Positions 11,046-22,486 of a DNA stretch of 64,000 nucleotides are shown here, in pieces. The stretch lies in the NCBI GenBank assembly GCA_911728435.2, contig OU452216.1, forward strand, positions 3,856,342 to 3,920,341. The letters are read 5' to 3'. The notes under the pieces were generated by a model. The model saw nothing but the letters and a program-made list of their open reading frames with translations, was not told the origin of the DNA and made no database searches. Position 1 is the first letter of the stretch, and every line of letters begins with the position of its first letter. The DNA is from Apoderus coryli (Eukaryota; Arthropoda; Insecta; Coleoptera; Attelabidae). Made by a program: the position numbers and the translations under genes.

Positions 11046-13390
11046 AACTAGATAAGTATTTGCGTCGAATCAAAAGAAAAAAACTACAAAAAATGCTTGT
11101 AATTTACTTTCAATTGCAACTTCTACCAATTTACAGCCGTTTGGTTCAATTTCTTTATTTTTTTTTCTATTTTTTCAAAAATAAGCGTATTCGAATTTTT
11201 CAAATATTAAAAATTGCTGAAAATGCTGAACACTTCTTTTTCCAAAAAAAAAAATAAATTTTTAACAAAAATATCCTTAATGGTTGATGCAAAATTGCAT
11301 TTGCATTTCAATTTTTATTGATTTTTTATTAACTAGATAAATATTTGCGTCGAATCAAAAGAAAAAAACTACAAAAAATGCTTGTAATTTACTTTCAATT
11401 GCAACTTGTACCAATTTACAGCCGTTTGGTGCAATTTTTTGATTTTTTTTCTATTTTTTCAAAAATAAGCGTATTTGGATTTTTCAAATATTAAAAATTG
11501 CTGAAAATGCTGAACACTGCTTTTTCCATAAAAAATTAAATTTTTAACAAAAATATCCTTAATGGTTGATGCAAAATTGCAATAATTTTAAAAACTGCGT
11601 TTGCATTTCAATTTTTATTGATTTTTTATTAACTAGATAAATATTTGCGTCGAATCAAAAGAAAAAAACTGCAAAAAATGCTTGTAATTTACTTTCAATT
11701 GCAACTTGTACCAATTTACAGCCGTTTGGTTCAATTTCTTTATTTTTTTTTCTATTTTTTCAAAAATAAGCGTATTCGAATTTTTCAAATATTAAAAATT
11801 GCTGAAAATGCTGAACACTTCTTTTTCCAAAAAAAAAATAAATTTTTAACAAAAATATCCTTAATGGTTGATGCAAAATTGCATTTGCATTTCAATTTTT
11901 ATTGATTTTTTATTAACTAGATAAATATTTGCGTCGAATCAAAAGAAAAAAACTACAAAAAATGCTTGTAATTTACTTTCAATTGCAACTTGTACCAATT
12001 TACAGCCGTTTGGTGCAATTTTTTGATTTTTTTTCTATTTTTTCAAAAATAAGCGTATTTGGATTTTTCAAATATTAAAAATTGCTGAAAATGCTGAACA
12101 CTGCTTTTTCCATAAAAAATTAAATTTTTAACAAAAATATCCTTAATGGTTGATGCAAAATTGCAATAATTTTAAAAACTGCGTTTGCATTTCAATTTTT
12201 ATTGATTTTTTATTAACTAGATAAATATTTGCGTCGAATCAAAAGAAAAAAACTGCAAAAAATGCTTGTAATTTACTTTCAATTGCAACTTGTACCAATT
12301 TACAGCCGTTTGGTGCAATTTTTTTATTTTTTTTTCAATTTTTTCAAAAATAAGCGTATTCGGATTTTTCAAATATTAAAAATTGCTGAAAATGCTGAAC
12401 ACTGCTTTTTCCATAAAAAATTAAATTTTTAACAAAAATATCCTTAATGGTTGATGCAAAATTGCAATAATTTTAAAAACTGCGTTTGCATTTCAATTTT
12501 TATTGATTTTTTATTAACTAGATAAATATTTGCGTCGAATCAAAAGAAAAAAACTACAAAAAATGCTTGTAATTTACTTTCAATTGCAACTTGTACCAAT
12601 TTACAGCCGTTTGGTTCAATTTCTTTATTTTTTTTTCTATTTTTTCAAAAATAAGCGTATTCGAATTTTTCAAATATTAAAAATTGCTGAAAATGCTGAA
12701 CACTTCTTTTTCCAAAAAAAAAATAAATTTTTAACAAAAATATCCTTAATGGTTGATGCAAAATTGCATTTGCATTTCAATTTTTATTGATTTTTTATTA
12801 ACTAGATAAATATTTGCGTCGAATCAAAAGAAAAAAACTACAAAAAATGCTTGTAATTTACTTTCAATTGCAACTTGTACCAATTTACAGCCGTTTGGTG
12901 CAATTTTTTGATTTTTTTTCTATTTTTTCAAAAATAAGCGTATTTGGATTTTTCAAATATTAAAAATTGCTGAAAATGCTGAACACTGCTTTTTCCATAA
13001 AAAATTAAATTTTTAACAAAAATATCCTTAATGGTTGATGCAAAATTGCAATAATTTTAAAAACTGCGTTTGCATTTCAATTTTTATTGATTTTTTATTA
13101 ACTAGATAAATATTTGCGTCGAATCAAAAGAAAAAAACTGCAAAAAATGCTTGTAATTTACTTTCAATTGCAACTTGTACCAATTTACAGCCGTTTGGTG
13201 CAATTTTTTTATTTTTTTTTCAATTTTTTCAAAAATAAGCGTATTCGGATTTTTCAAATATTAAAAATTGCTGAACACTGCTTTTTCCATAAAAAAATAA
13301 ATTTTTAACAAAAATATCTTTAAGGTTGATGCAAAATTGCAATAATTTTAAAAATTGCCTTTGCATTTTAATTGTTTTGGCTTTCTTATT
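11046..13390. repeat. Higher-order repeat of the satellite (A-B, A-B-C, A-B-C)
   Basis: Monomers fall into types. A is about 284 bp, has GGTTCAATTTCTTT and lacks the AATAATTTTAAAAACTGCG block. B is 300 bp with GGTGCAATTTTTTGATTT. C is about 300 bp with GGTGCAATTTTTTTATTT and TTTTCAATTTTTTC. The order is A(11046)-B(11331)-A(11631)-B(11915)-C(12215)-A(12516)-B(12800)-C(13100). Positions 11631 and 12516 start two ABC blocks 885 bp apart that look almost identical; the first AB pair lacks C. Such order arises by unequal exchange and indicates recent amplification. Confidence 0.85.
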
Positions 13391-15099
13391 AACTAGATAA
13401 ATATTTACGTCGAATTAAATGAAAAAAAAAACTACGAAAAATGCTTGTAATTTAGTTTCAAATGAAACTTGAAACTCAGCAAATATTTTACTTCAAAAGA
13501 TGTTAAAGGAAAAAGTTGTTTGTATTTTTTTATGTACCAATTTTCAGCCATTTGGTGCAATTTTTTATTTATTTTTTATTTTTTCAAAAATACGCGTATT
13601 CGGATTTTTCAAATATTAGAAAAATTGCTAAAAATGCTGAACACATCTTTTTCCATAAAAAATTAATTTTTTAACAAAAATATCTAATAGTTGATGCAAA
13701 ATTGCAATAATTTTAAAAATTGCCCTTGCATTTTATTTTTTATTGATTTTGTATTAACTAGATAAATATTTGCGTCGAATCAAAAGAAAAAAACTACAAA
13801 AAATGCTTATAATTTACTTTCAATTGAAACTTGAAACTTAGTAAATATTTTATTTCAAAAGATGTTTAAGGGGAAAGTTATTAGTATTTTAATTTTTTTT
13901 ATGTTCCAATTTTCAGCCGTTTGGTGCAATTTTCAAAAATTGCTAAAAATGCTGAACACTAGTTTTGTCATAAAAAATTAAATTTCCAACAAAAATATCC
14001 CTAACGGTTGATGCAAAATTGCAATAATTTTAAAAATTGCCTTTGCATTTTAATTTATATTGATTTTTTATTAGCTAGATAAATATTTGCGTCGAATCAA
14101 AAGAAAAAAAGTACAAAAAATGCTTGTAATTTACTTTCAAGTGAAATTTGAAACTCAGTAAATATTTCACTTCAAAAGATGTTAAGGGAAAAAGTTATTT
14201 GTATTTAAATTTATTTATGTACCAATTTGCAGCCGTTTGGTGCAATTTTTTTATTTATTTCTATTTTTTCAAAAATAAGCATATTCGGATTTTTCAAATC
14301 TTTTAAAAATAACTAAAATTGCCCAACACTGCTTTTTTCATAAAAAAATTAAATCCTTAACAAAAATAGCCCGAACGGTTGATGCAAAATTGCAATAATT
14401 TTAAAAATTCCCTTTGGATTTTAATTTTTATTGAATTTTTATTAACTAGAAAAATATTTGCGTCGAATCAAAAGAAAAAAACTAGAAAAAATGCTTATAA
14501 TTTACTTGCAATTGAAACTTGAGACTCAGCAAATATTTTACTTCAAAGGATGTTAAAGGTTAAGTTATTTGTATTTAATTTTCTTTTATGTACCAATTTT
14601 CAGCCGTTTGATGCAATTTTTTATTTTTTTTTCTATTGTTTCAAAAATAAGCGTATTCTGATTTTTCAAATATTACAAAAATTGCTTAAAATGCGGAACA
14701 CTGCTTTTTCCATAAAAAATTAAATCTGTAACAAAAATATTCCTAACGGTTGATGCAAAATTGTAATAATTTTTAAAATTGCCTTTGCATTTTAATTTTT
14801 TTTTTTAATTTTTAATTAACTAGATAAATATTTGCGTCTAATCAAAAGAAAAAAACTAAAAAAATTGCTTGTAATTTACTTTCAATTGAAATTTGAAACT
14901 CAGCAAATATTTTGCTTCAAAAGATGTTAAAGGAAAAAGTTATTTGTATTTTAATTTTTTTTATGTTCCAATTTTCAGCCATTTGGTTCAATTTTCAAAA
15001 ACTGCTGAAAATGCTGAACATTGTTTTGGCTATAAAAAAATAAATGTTTAACAAAAATATCCCTAATGGTTGATGCAAAATTGAAATTATTATTCCAAA

Positions 15100-16049
15100 G
15101 CAATAATTATAAACACTAAATACGAATCAACTTTTACATAAATCTTTTTCTGTCTATTTTTTGTTTTGGAGATCATCAAGGGACAGTTCACCTTGCGTGA
15201 TACACCCTGTAGATGAAATATGTCTAAGAACTAAAAAATCCAAAAATTAATTAATAGACAGGGTTTTTGTTTAAAAAAGTTTTGTAATAAAAGAAACAAA
15301 CACCCCAAGAAAAATCAACTGAAAAAATATACAGGGTATTCCATTTAAAATAAGAAAGTCCGTGCGTTTTTTTCAAACACGTCCCAATTTAATTATTATT
15401 GAATTTATTCCATTTGGCTGATACACTCTGTCTGCATTTAATTATTCTAATATGACTTTTCAAATATTCAGTCCTCTACTCAATTGACACGCTTCTTTTA
15501 TTCGTTCCCCTCTAATAAGGAAAAAAAGCTGTTACACCCCATACACTAAGCGATATTTTTTTTACTCAAAAAATCATTCTCAATATGTTTCAAAGATGAT
15601 CTCTAATAACGCAACCAGATGTCTAAATAGATAGTCTTTTTGACCTAGATTCGGTATAGGAATATATGCAGAAAAACAAAAGGGTTCTGTATAATCAATT
15701 TAAGTAAGGGCAAATTTGCCTGTCACCTCTCACGGGGTAAAAAGGGTTAGCTTTTAGACACCGGCAGGTGTTAGTGTCATTATCATTTATTATTGTTGCA
15801 GTTGGATTCCTAATATACCGTCTGTTGGATGTTAAATATCAACCATTTTTGTGGGTATTCACTAATCCCTTAAATTTCTAGAATAACTACCTAGGAAATT
15901 ATGGAAGGTATTTCAGTGACTCAACGGCTAATAGGTAAGTCATGTCTGGAGGTCTAAAAGGGTATATACAGAGTGTTTCAAAAAGATACGGCAATATTTA
16001 AGGGGGTGTTTTCTCATGTCAGTTCCAATAAAGGCTGAAGTGTTCGGGT
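15100..16049. other. Intergenic, transposon-end-like motifs only
   Basis: No gene is recognised. ACACCCTGTA at about 15201, TACAGGGTATTCC at about 15331 and TACAGAGTGTTTC at about 15966 resemble the ends of the DDE_3 elements elsewhere in the window, but no paired end or transposase was found between them. Confidence 0.4.
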
Positions 16050-16768
16050 TTATTCTTTGATAATACACGAGCTTTTGAGACGGTAGATGAACAGACCATT
16101 TTATCCAAATTTCATAGTTTTGGTGTTAGGGGAACACCTTTACAATGGTTAGCATCTTACCTTACATCTAGAAAACAAACGGTCAGTCTCAACCGTGGCG
16201 GTAAAACTGTAGAAGTCAGTCTCAACCGTGGCGGTAAAACTGTAGAATCATCAATTCTGGAGTTAAATGTCGGTGTTCCGCAAGGCAGTACGTTGGCACC
16301 CCTGATATTCATATTGCTTATTTCCGACATATCCAGATACATAGAATCCACAGAACACATAACGCTTTTTGCAGACGATACCTCAGCGATATTATCTGCT
16401 GATAATGTTGGGGATCTAAGATCAAAGGTACATGACTGTTTGGAGCAGATGCGAGGTTATTGTAACACTAATGGTCTGATGCTGAATTTGGGGAAGACAA
16501 ACCATATACACTTCTCGGCTAGAGAGGTGGACTATAGCATTAGAGTTGGGAATGGCGATCATCGGCTTGTACAAAAATCCTGTGTAAGATTCTTGGCGTG
16601 GAGATTGACTCACAATTAAATTGGTATAAGCAAATCGAGGTTATTTCGGGCAAACTTTGCAGGTTTTCCTTTTTAATCTGGAAGATGAGAAGCTTTGTTT
16701 CCGTCGATGTATTGCGGTCGTTCTATTTTGCTAATATTCACTCTGTTTTATGTTATGCTATTGTGTTA
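16050..16768 (+). pseudogene. LINE reverse transcriptase, 5' half of a split element
   Basis: From 16050 the plus strand reads FFDNTRAFETVDEQTILSKF (first RT Asp), then GVPQGSTLAPLIF and HITLFADDTSAIL, the catalytic FADD box, to 16619. After a one-base frame change it continues (ILGVEIDSQLNWYKQIEVIS) up to CYAIVL at 16768. The next bases belong to an antisense LINE. The missing C-terminus resumes at 20332 in the right frame, so both parts are one element cut by a later insertion. A 33-bp in-frame tandem duplication lies at 16182-16247. The clade is Jockey/CR1-like. Confidence 0.85.
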
Positions 16769-17083
16769 TAATAATAATAATACTTTATTAGCCATCAATT
16801 CGTACAATAAATAATTGGTACATTGGCAAGTCAAACAAACGAACAAATACTAACAATCAATAACCAATAAAATTAGACAAAATAATAACATTATCACTAT
16901 TGGCCAGTAATCAGTATACAATACTGGCATGTCAAATATACAGTAATACATATTAAATTATAAAATCTTAAATCTAAACTATACATATAAAAAAGACAAA
17001 AATTATAAAATATCACAATATAAAACAGTAATGAACAACTGAAAAACCGGTTGAGAACCATTACGCATTCTGTGTAGCGCAAG

Positions 17084-19936
17084 TTACAATTCGCTAGAGC
17101 AAGCCTCGATGTACTCTTGCAACGTGTAAAAGCAATTTTCCACGAAGAACCTCTTCAATCTATTTTTAAATATATTAATTGATATGGAGTTTTTAATCGA
17201 TTGAGGCAGCATATTAAAATAAAGAATACCAGAGTAATGCGGCGACTTCTTAAATGTCTCGTGCCGAGGTCTAGGTAATAATAATTGGTTTCCGCCTCTA
17301 GTGGCGTAACCATGAAGTGAACCATTTGTCGCAAACACAGTACGATTCCTGAACATGTAAGTTAGCAATTTATATAGATAAATAGATGTTACCGTTAATA
17401 TATCAGCCTGTTTGAATTTGTCTCTACAAGAAAAATTATATGGTAGATCGAATATTGTTCGTAATATCCTCTTTTGTATTACAAATACACGATATATCTC
17501 GGTAGATCTACCCCATGCCATTATGTTAAAAGAGATAGCTGAATATACAAGGGCGTAATATATATTAACCAGGGCCGCCGAATTCATGTAACGCTTCAAT
17601 GAGTATATGAGGTATGACTGCTGATTGAGCCTCCCACAGAGATCATCCACATGCTGCAGCCAATCCAATCTAGAGTCAACAGTAACACCCAGAACCTTCG
17701 CAGACTGTGACCATGGTAAAATGCCGTCACCGAAATAAACATGAAAATTTAAAGATGGTTTATATCTATTAAATTGGATTAAAACCGTTTTATCATGGTT
17801 CACCATCAATCGGTTTTTCGAGCACCAAGAGTCAAAGGCTCGCAACGTGGCGGAAATCTTACTTTCAAGTTTTTCAGGATCCTCATCCGATATTACCAAC
17901 GAGGTATCATCAGCATACAAGAATGGCCTTGCGAAGGATAGATATTGAGGTAAATCATTTATAAAGAGTAGAAAAAGAAGTGGACCCAAAACGCTACCCT
18001 GAGGAGTGCCAATATTCACGTTCTCGTACTCGGAAAAATTGGAGTTTATTTTAACCCGAAAACGACGATTGTCAAGATAGGAAAAGATCCACTGATTAAC
18101 ATTTCCCCTGAGTCCAATATATGTTAATTTTTCTGAAACGAAGTTCTTATCAACAGTATCAAATGCCTTAGATAAATCGAAGAATAAGGCAACCGTATAC
18201 TTTCCACTATCAGTAAGATCCTGCACACACTGGACAAAACCAGCCATACACGTCTCAGTTGAAAAGCCTCTCCTAAAGCCGTGCTGACAGTTAGTCAAGA
18301 AGTTAGTGGTATTTAAAAAGTCAACAATTCGGTTCGACATTACCTTCTCGAACACTTTTGAAATCACACTCAATAGTGTTATAGGCCTGTAATTTTCAAC
18401 TTCGGTGGAGTCACCCTTCTTGTGAACAGGAACAATAACTGCATTTTTAAGTTCGGTTGGGAAAACCCCCACTGATACAGACTGATTCAAAAGTTCACAT
18501 AAGACCGGCGCCAATTTCTCAATGCAAGACTTTATAAGAAACAGCGGTAGCTCGTCCTCCCCAGTAGACTTTTTATTAGATAGTTCATTTGTAGCAAACT
18601 TTACGTCAATCTCGCTGACAGGTGTAAAGAACATTGTTCTCGGATTATTCCGACAATTTGTACATCGAGCTGACAACCCATGAACAAAGTGTTGGTTTAG
18701 ACTCGTAACTACAGTAGTACTAAAATGATGGGAGAAGACCCTTGCTATTTCCGAAGGGTGAGAGACAACAGATCCATTTGCATCTTTCACTGCTGATATT
18801 AAGTTACTCGATCGGCTCTTTCCAGTGAGATCCCTAAACGTATTCCATATTGTTCTAGATTTATTTGAGGAAGTCAGCAAGCTTTGGTTAAATTTAAAAA
18901 TTTTTTCTTTACGAATGTTTTTGTTTACATCCTTTTTTAGACGTTTATATGTCTCATCCAGTTCAGCATCGTAAACGTAACTTCTTAGCCAACTCAGGTG
19001 CCGAAGTCTGTCATACTTGACTCTTAGTTCATCTGAAAACTCAACTCGATCGCGCAAAGCTCGTCTGTTAGAACAATGAACTCGGCGCACAGGAAACACC
19101 ACATCAAAAGACCACCTCAGATATCGCCAGAAATGTGAGAAAACCACCTCAAAATCAGTGCTTAAGTACACCGGTACACTATACACATCAATCCTACGTC
19201 CAAATTCAGCAATTTCAGAGTCAGAAAAAGTCCTCTTATAAATATACTTGGGTATGTTTCTCTCTCCAACAACACTCCCCTCATCAGACCGCAAAGTACA
19301 CAATTGAGCTTTATGATCAGAGAAGCCCATGTGAAAATTTTTTACTTTCACTAGATCTGGCCGATCAGTAAGAATATAATCGATGGTTGAGCTCACAGTT
19401 AATCCGGATTGAAGTGTGAGAACCCTTGTCGGATCATTAACAAGAGAGTGGAGCCGGAATGAATCAATCAAATCCGACAAAATTCTGTTATTTCGCGATG
19501 GTATATCAGAGTTTATATTAAAGTCACCGCAGAGTAGAATACACTTGTATTTGTTAACAATCATACGAAGCAAGTAAGAAAACTGATTCACAAAAACGTC
19601 AATGTCACCCGAAGGCGGCCTATAAACAGAACATATACACAACACTCCATTATAAGAGATACAACTACATTCAAAATGTGATTCGACGGATACTGTCGCA
19701 GCGAGACTCATGTTTTGACATTCTTGCAGAACATCCTCTCTAACATATATTGCAACGCCTCCGTGATCATGCAAGGATCTACAAAATGAAGAGAGTAAAG
19801 AGTATGACCCAATAGTAACTGCTGCAAGCTTCGTAGTACTCAACCAGTGTTCACAAATACACAAAAATTGGACATTATTACAGTTCAGGTACAATTCAAG
19901 AAGATCTATCTTGTTTGCTATACTTTGTACGTTCAT
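17084..19936 (-). CDS. LINE ORF2: endonuclease-reverse transcriptase
   Basis: Makes the enzyme that nicks target DNA and copies the element RNA. The N-terminal AP-like endonuclease shows its motifs in order: MNVQSIANK, CEHWL, VYRPPSGD, LCGDFNIN, STIDYILT and GFSDHKAQL. The RT follows with LFFDLSKAFDTV (first Asp), IGTPQGSVLGPLLF and FLYADDTSLVI (YADD box), then the thumb and a C-terminal stretch ending ACSSEL. About 950 residues without a stop, which is normal for the Jockey/CR1 group. I place the start at the ATG of MNVQS (19934-19936); the frame is open further upstream and overlaps the ORF1 end, so the true start is uncertain. Every catalytic residue I can check is intact, so it might still be functional. 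Confidence 0.88.
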   Translation of the reverse strand: MNVQSIANKIDLLELYLNCNNVQFLCICEHWLSTTKLAAVTIGSYSLLSSFCRSLHDHGGVAIYVREDVLQECQNMSLAATVSVESHFECSCISYNGVLCICSVYRPPSGDIDVFVNQFSYLLRMIVNKYKCILLCGDFNINSDIPSRNNRILSDLIDSFRLHSLVNDPTRVLTLQSGLTVSSTIDYILTDRPDLVKVKNFHMGFSDHKAQLCTLRSDEGSVVGERNIPKYIYKRTFSDSEIAEFGRRIDVYSVPVYLSTDFEVVFSHFWRYLRWSFDVVFPVRRVHCSNRRALRDRVEFSDELRVKYDRLRHLSWLRSYVYDAELDETYKRLKKDVNKNIRKEKIFKFNQSLLTSSNKSRTIWNTFRDLTGKSRSSNLISAVKDANGSVVSHPSEIARVFSHHFSTTVVTSLNQHFVHGLSARCTNCRNNPRTMFFTPVSEIDVKFATNELSNKKSTGEDELPLFLIKSCIEKLAPVLCELLNQSVSVGVFPTELKNAVIVPVHKKGDSTEVENYRPITLLSVISKVFEKVMSNRIVDFLNTTNFLTNCQHGFRRGFSTETCMAGFVQCVQDLTDSGKYTVALFFDLSKAFDTVDKNFVSEKLTYIGLRGNVNQWIFSYLDNRRFRVKINSNFSEYENVNIGTPQGSVLGPLLFLLFINDLPQYLSFARPFLYADDTSLVISDEDPEKLESKISATLRAFDSWCSKNRLMVNHDKTVLIQFNRYKPSLNFHVYFGDGILPWSQSAKVLGVTVDSRLDWLQHVDDLCGRLNQQSYLIYSLKRYMNSAALVNIYYALVYSAISFNIMAWGRSTEIYRVFVIQKRILRTIFDLPYNFSCRDKFKQADILTVTSIYLYKLLTYMFRNRTVFATNGSLHGYATRGGNQLLLPRPRHETFKKSPHYSGILYFNMLPQSIKNSISINIFKNRLKRFFVENCFYTLQEYIEACSSEL

Positions 19937-19970
19937 ATGCAATACATTTACAATATTATTTACTACATTT

Positions 19971-20331
19971 TTATCGGGACGGGTCAGAACCGATTTCTCG
20001 AAAAAACCTTTTATTTATAAGATTTAACAACTGTTCCACTACCATACATTTTGCTTTATTTTTTAAGGATGGGCTTTTTTGTGAGACAAAATCCGACGAA
20101 TTTACAAATGAGTTAAAATTAACAAACACAACCCCACTTCTTTCAGCTTGTTTAAGTCTCTCAAAAACCCTAATATTAAAATTATTTGTAAGATTGTTTA
20201 GTATAGGTCTATTTGTCCATATCGGTGCTGATAACAAAATTAAATTCGTTTTTAAGCTGGTTTCAATTATCTCAGATATAGTGCCTTGTTGGATTTGTTG
20301 ACCACGCATGACATTCACGGTACCAGCAGAA
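19971..20331 (-). pseudogene. C-terminal part of LINE ORF1
   Basis: The minus-strand frame from the element edge at about 20331 to the TAA at 19971 precedes ORF2 and overlaps its open frame. It has NLILLSAPIWTN, then VFVNFNSFVNSSDF and SPSLKNKAKCMVVEQLLNLI. The pattern resembles the C-terminal end of the SGNH esterase-like domain in some CR1-group ORF1 proteins, but the catalytic block is missing and the assignment is weak. Truncated at its 5' side by the insertion. Confidence 0.5.
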
Positions 20332-20965
20332 ATGGGTAACTCACGACGCATAGATGAAATACTTCTATTACAAAAAAGGATCAATAGAACGATGACATTT
20401 AAACCTGCAAGATACTCCTGTCGTCAATTGTTTAAAGATCTGAGGATATTAACAGTAATATCAATTTATATTTTGGAATGTGTTTTCTATGTATATTCAC
20501 ATATCAGTAACTTTACCAGCACTAATCAATCATCGACCTATGAACTTAGATGTGGGTTGAATTTAAAATTGCCGATGCACAGACTCTCCCTTTCAGCGAA
20601 TAGTTCTTATATAATGCCTATAAAAATTTTCAATAATTTGCCTCTGCGCTTGAAATTAATAAATACCGCCAGTAAATTTAAAAATGAAGTCAGAAATTGG
20701 CTGCTGGATAACAGCTTTTATTCATTGAGTGAATATTTTGATTGTTCAATTCATGCTTGACTGTGTAATTTAATTTTAATTTTATAATATGTGTGTCTTT
20801 TATACAATTTGTTGAATTCGTGCTTGATTCTGTAATGTAATTTTACAATATTTGCCTTTTATACAATTCTATTTTTAAATGTAATTTCATTCAATTCTTG
20901 ACGCATTCTATGTACTTATGTATGTAACTTATGAATAAAGAGTGTTATTATTATTATTAATAAAC
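20332..20965 (+). pseudogene. 3' half of the split LINE with tail
   Basis: Continues the RT ORF of 16050-16768: MGNSRRIDEILLLQKRINRT joins in frame after CYAIVL. It ends at 20760 after NSFYSLSEYFDCSIHA. The 3' UTR ends with GAATAAAGAGTG and a (TTA)n tail at about 20949-20962. Confidence 0.85.
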
Positions 20966-21156
20966 GTCGGAAATGTATTGTTTCGATAATTTTTTACTAA
21001 ATAGTAACCAATCAAATTACTTAATTTTAAGTCATGTGTCAAATTTCATCCAATCACCTCTGAATTACAGCGATAATACCCTACATGTGGTGTTTTCAGT
21101 TTGGTGTTTTTTTTATTAAAAATTAATTAGACGTCAAACTGACAACTGGTTTAAAA

Positions 21157-22283
21157 ATGTCGCGAAGATTTGGTATTACATCTAACGATGCAATTAATGA
21201 TAATATATCTAATAATATACCAAAAAATACAATCAAATCAAAAAATATGTATGGAAAATATTTCTCGAGTTGAATGCTGAAACGAGTTTGCATAATTTGG
21301 CTAATATATTGAAAGATTATGCGATAAATATAAGAAAAGCTGACGGAACTGAATATAAAGAAGCAACTGTAAAAACAATTTGGAATACTACGAGTAGGCT
21401 ACTCCAGGAAAAATACTTCAATGACTTCAAAATTGTATTCGACCCGTTTACCAGTGTGATATTCAAAAATGCGCGAGATGCAAGAAATGCAAAACGTAAA
21501 AGATTACAGCAGGATCCAAACAAACGAAAATGCAGTTCATCAAATTTGAGTTCAAGTGATTTGGCTAGAATCATTAGATTATAAGATGAATGTACACCAG
21601 AAGGTTTACAAATTTTTTTTTACCATATTGTAGCTGTTGAGTTAGCTTGACGAGTTGGTGAACCAGCTGATTGCCTTATAGATTATTTGACGATTGAGAA
21701 AAATAATGATGGAACGCCAATCAACAGAATTGAATACATTCCAATATTCAGTAAAACATGCCAAGGAGGATCGAAAAGTTGTACAAATAGTAAGTGGCTT
21801 GTTCCAAATATTGCAAACGAAAGTGCATGTCCTGTTCGATTATTCCATAAATTCTTGTCCAACAGGGGGAAAAATACTACTTCCAGTCGCCTATTCTTGA
21901 GACCAGATCGTTTCTGGAAATCCGAAAGTGACACATAGTTTGACAATATACCGGTAGGCAAGAACACAATTAATATGTGGACCAAATCATCCGCGCAAGA
22001 GTGTAAAAAGATATCCAATCATTCGAACAGATCAACTGCAGTTAGCCATTTGGCAAATAAAGGAATTCCTGAACAGCAAATAATAAAAATATCAGGACAT
22101 AGCAGCTCTCATTCAATTAAACCGTACTTGAATATTAACCAAGAACGCCATGGTGAAATAATCAACACCCTGCGAGGAATTTCTTCAACAGTGGAAATTA
22201 ACAATACGTCAACTTCAGCAAACTCTTCTTCCAATTTAACATTATTTACCAATTGTACTTTTCACAACTGTAGTTTTAAATAA
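21157..22283 (+). pseudogene. Tyrosine recombinase (DUF3504/Crypton-like), broken
   Basis: Begins MSRRFGITSNDAIND at 21157, then frame changes and stops (21270-21584, 21687-21938, 21975-22283). The C-terminal part has NHSNRSTAVSHLANKG (His-x-x-Arg of the catalytic box), ISGHSSSHSIKPYL (second His and the candidate Tyr) and a tail ending NCTFHNCSFK. These match the tyrosine recombinase fold of Cryptons and of the domesticated ZMYM/KCTD1-type domains. The first catalytic Arg region reads as VELA then stop then RVGEPADC, where copy 2 has VELAWRGGEPADC. Copy 1 is dead. Confidence 0.75.
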
Positions 22284-22429
22284 AAATGAATAATATTTGT
22301 TTGATTAAAACTAATACATTTTGTATTGAAAATTATTAAACGTCAGAATGACAATCAAATTTTTGATATCTACAAAGTAAAAAATTATCTTATCGAATAC
22401 TCCTCGAGCATTGATAAATACTCAAAATT

Positions 22430-22486
22430 TTGTCATAGAGAATCCTTCAAGCGAGTTGCTCAAGCAACACGCTTTCGGCATTCTCT
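22430..22486 (+). other. 3' hairpin of the Crypton-like element
   Basis: CATAGAGAAT pairs with ATTCTCTATG, extended by CCTTCAAGCG against CGCTTTCGG, around a loop with GTTGCTCAAGCAAC. The same stem is kept in copy 2 (43600-43700) with a different loop. Possible recombination or transcription-end structure. Confidence 0.65.

Larger units (their letters stand above)
8615..15090. repeat. About 300-bp satellite, tandem and diverged units
   Basis: The phrase AACTAGATAAATATTTGCGT marks monomer starts at about 10745, 11046, 11331, 11631, 11915, 12215, 12516, 12800, 13100 and 13391, i.e. spacings of 284-301 bp. Older, more diverged units lie on both sides (8.6-9.7 kb and 13.4-15.1 kb). Each unit contains GCCGTTTGGTGCAATTT and GTTGATGCAAAATTGCAA. 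The short frames starting MRRIKRKKLQKM begin at TTG in every unit and are by-products of the repeat, not genes. Confidence 0.9.
16769..20331 (-). mobile_element. Young Jockey/CR1-type LINE inserted antisense into an older LINE
   Basis: The minus strand carries, in order, the end of ORF1 (to 19971), ORF2 (19942-17084), a 3' UTR and an AATAAAGTATTATTATTATTATAA tail-like end at 16769-16792. It interrupts an older plus-strand LINE between the codons for CYAIVL and MGNSRR. ORF2 is open over its whole length and the element is only truncated in ORF1, so it appears recent. No clear target duplication was identified at 16768/20332. Confidence 0.88.

Noticed and set aside
10759..13308. Seven similar ORFs starting MRRIKRKK or MHRIKRKK as a gene family
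   Set aside because: They start at TTG inside each satellite monomer, follow its period exactly and end where the monomer types differ; composition is that of AT-rich repeat DNA.
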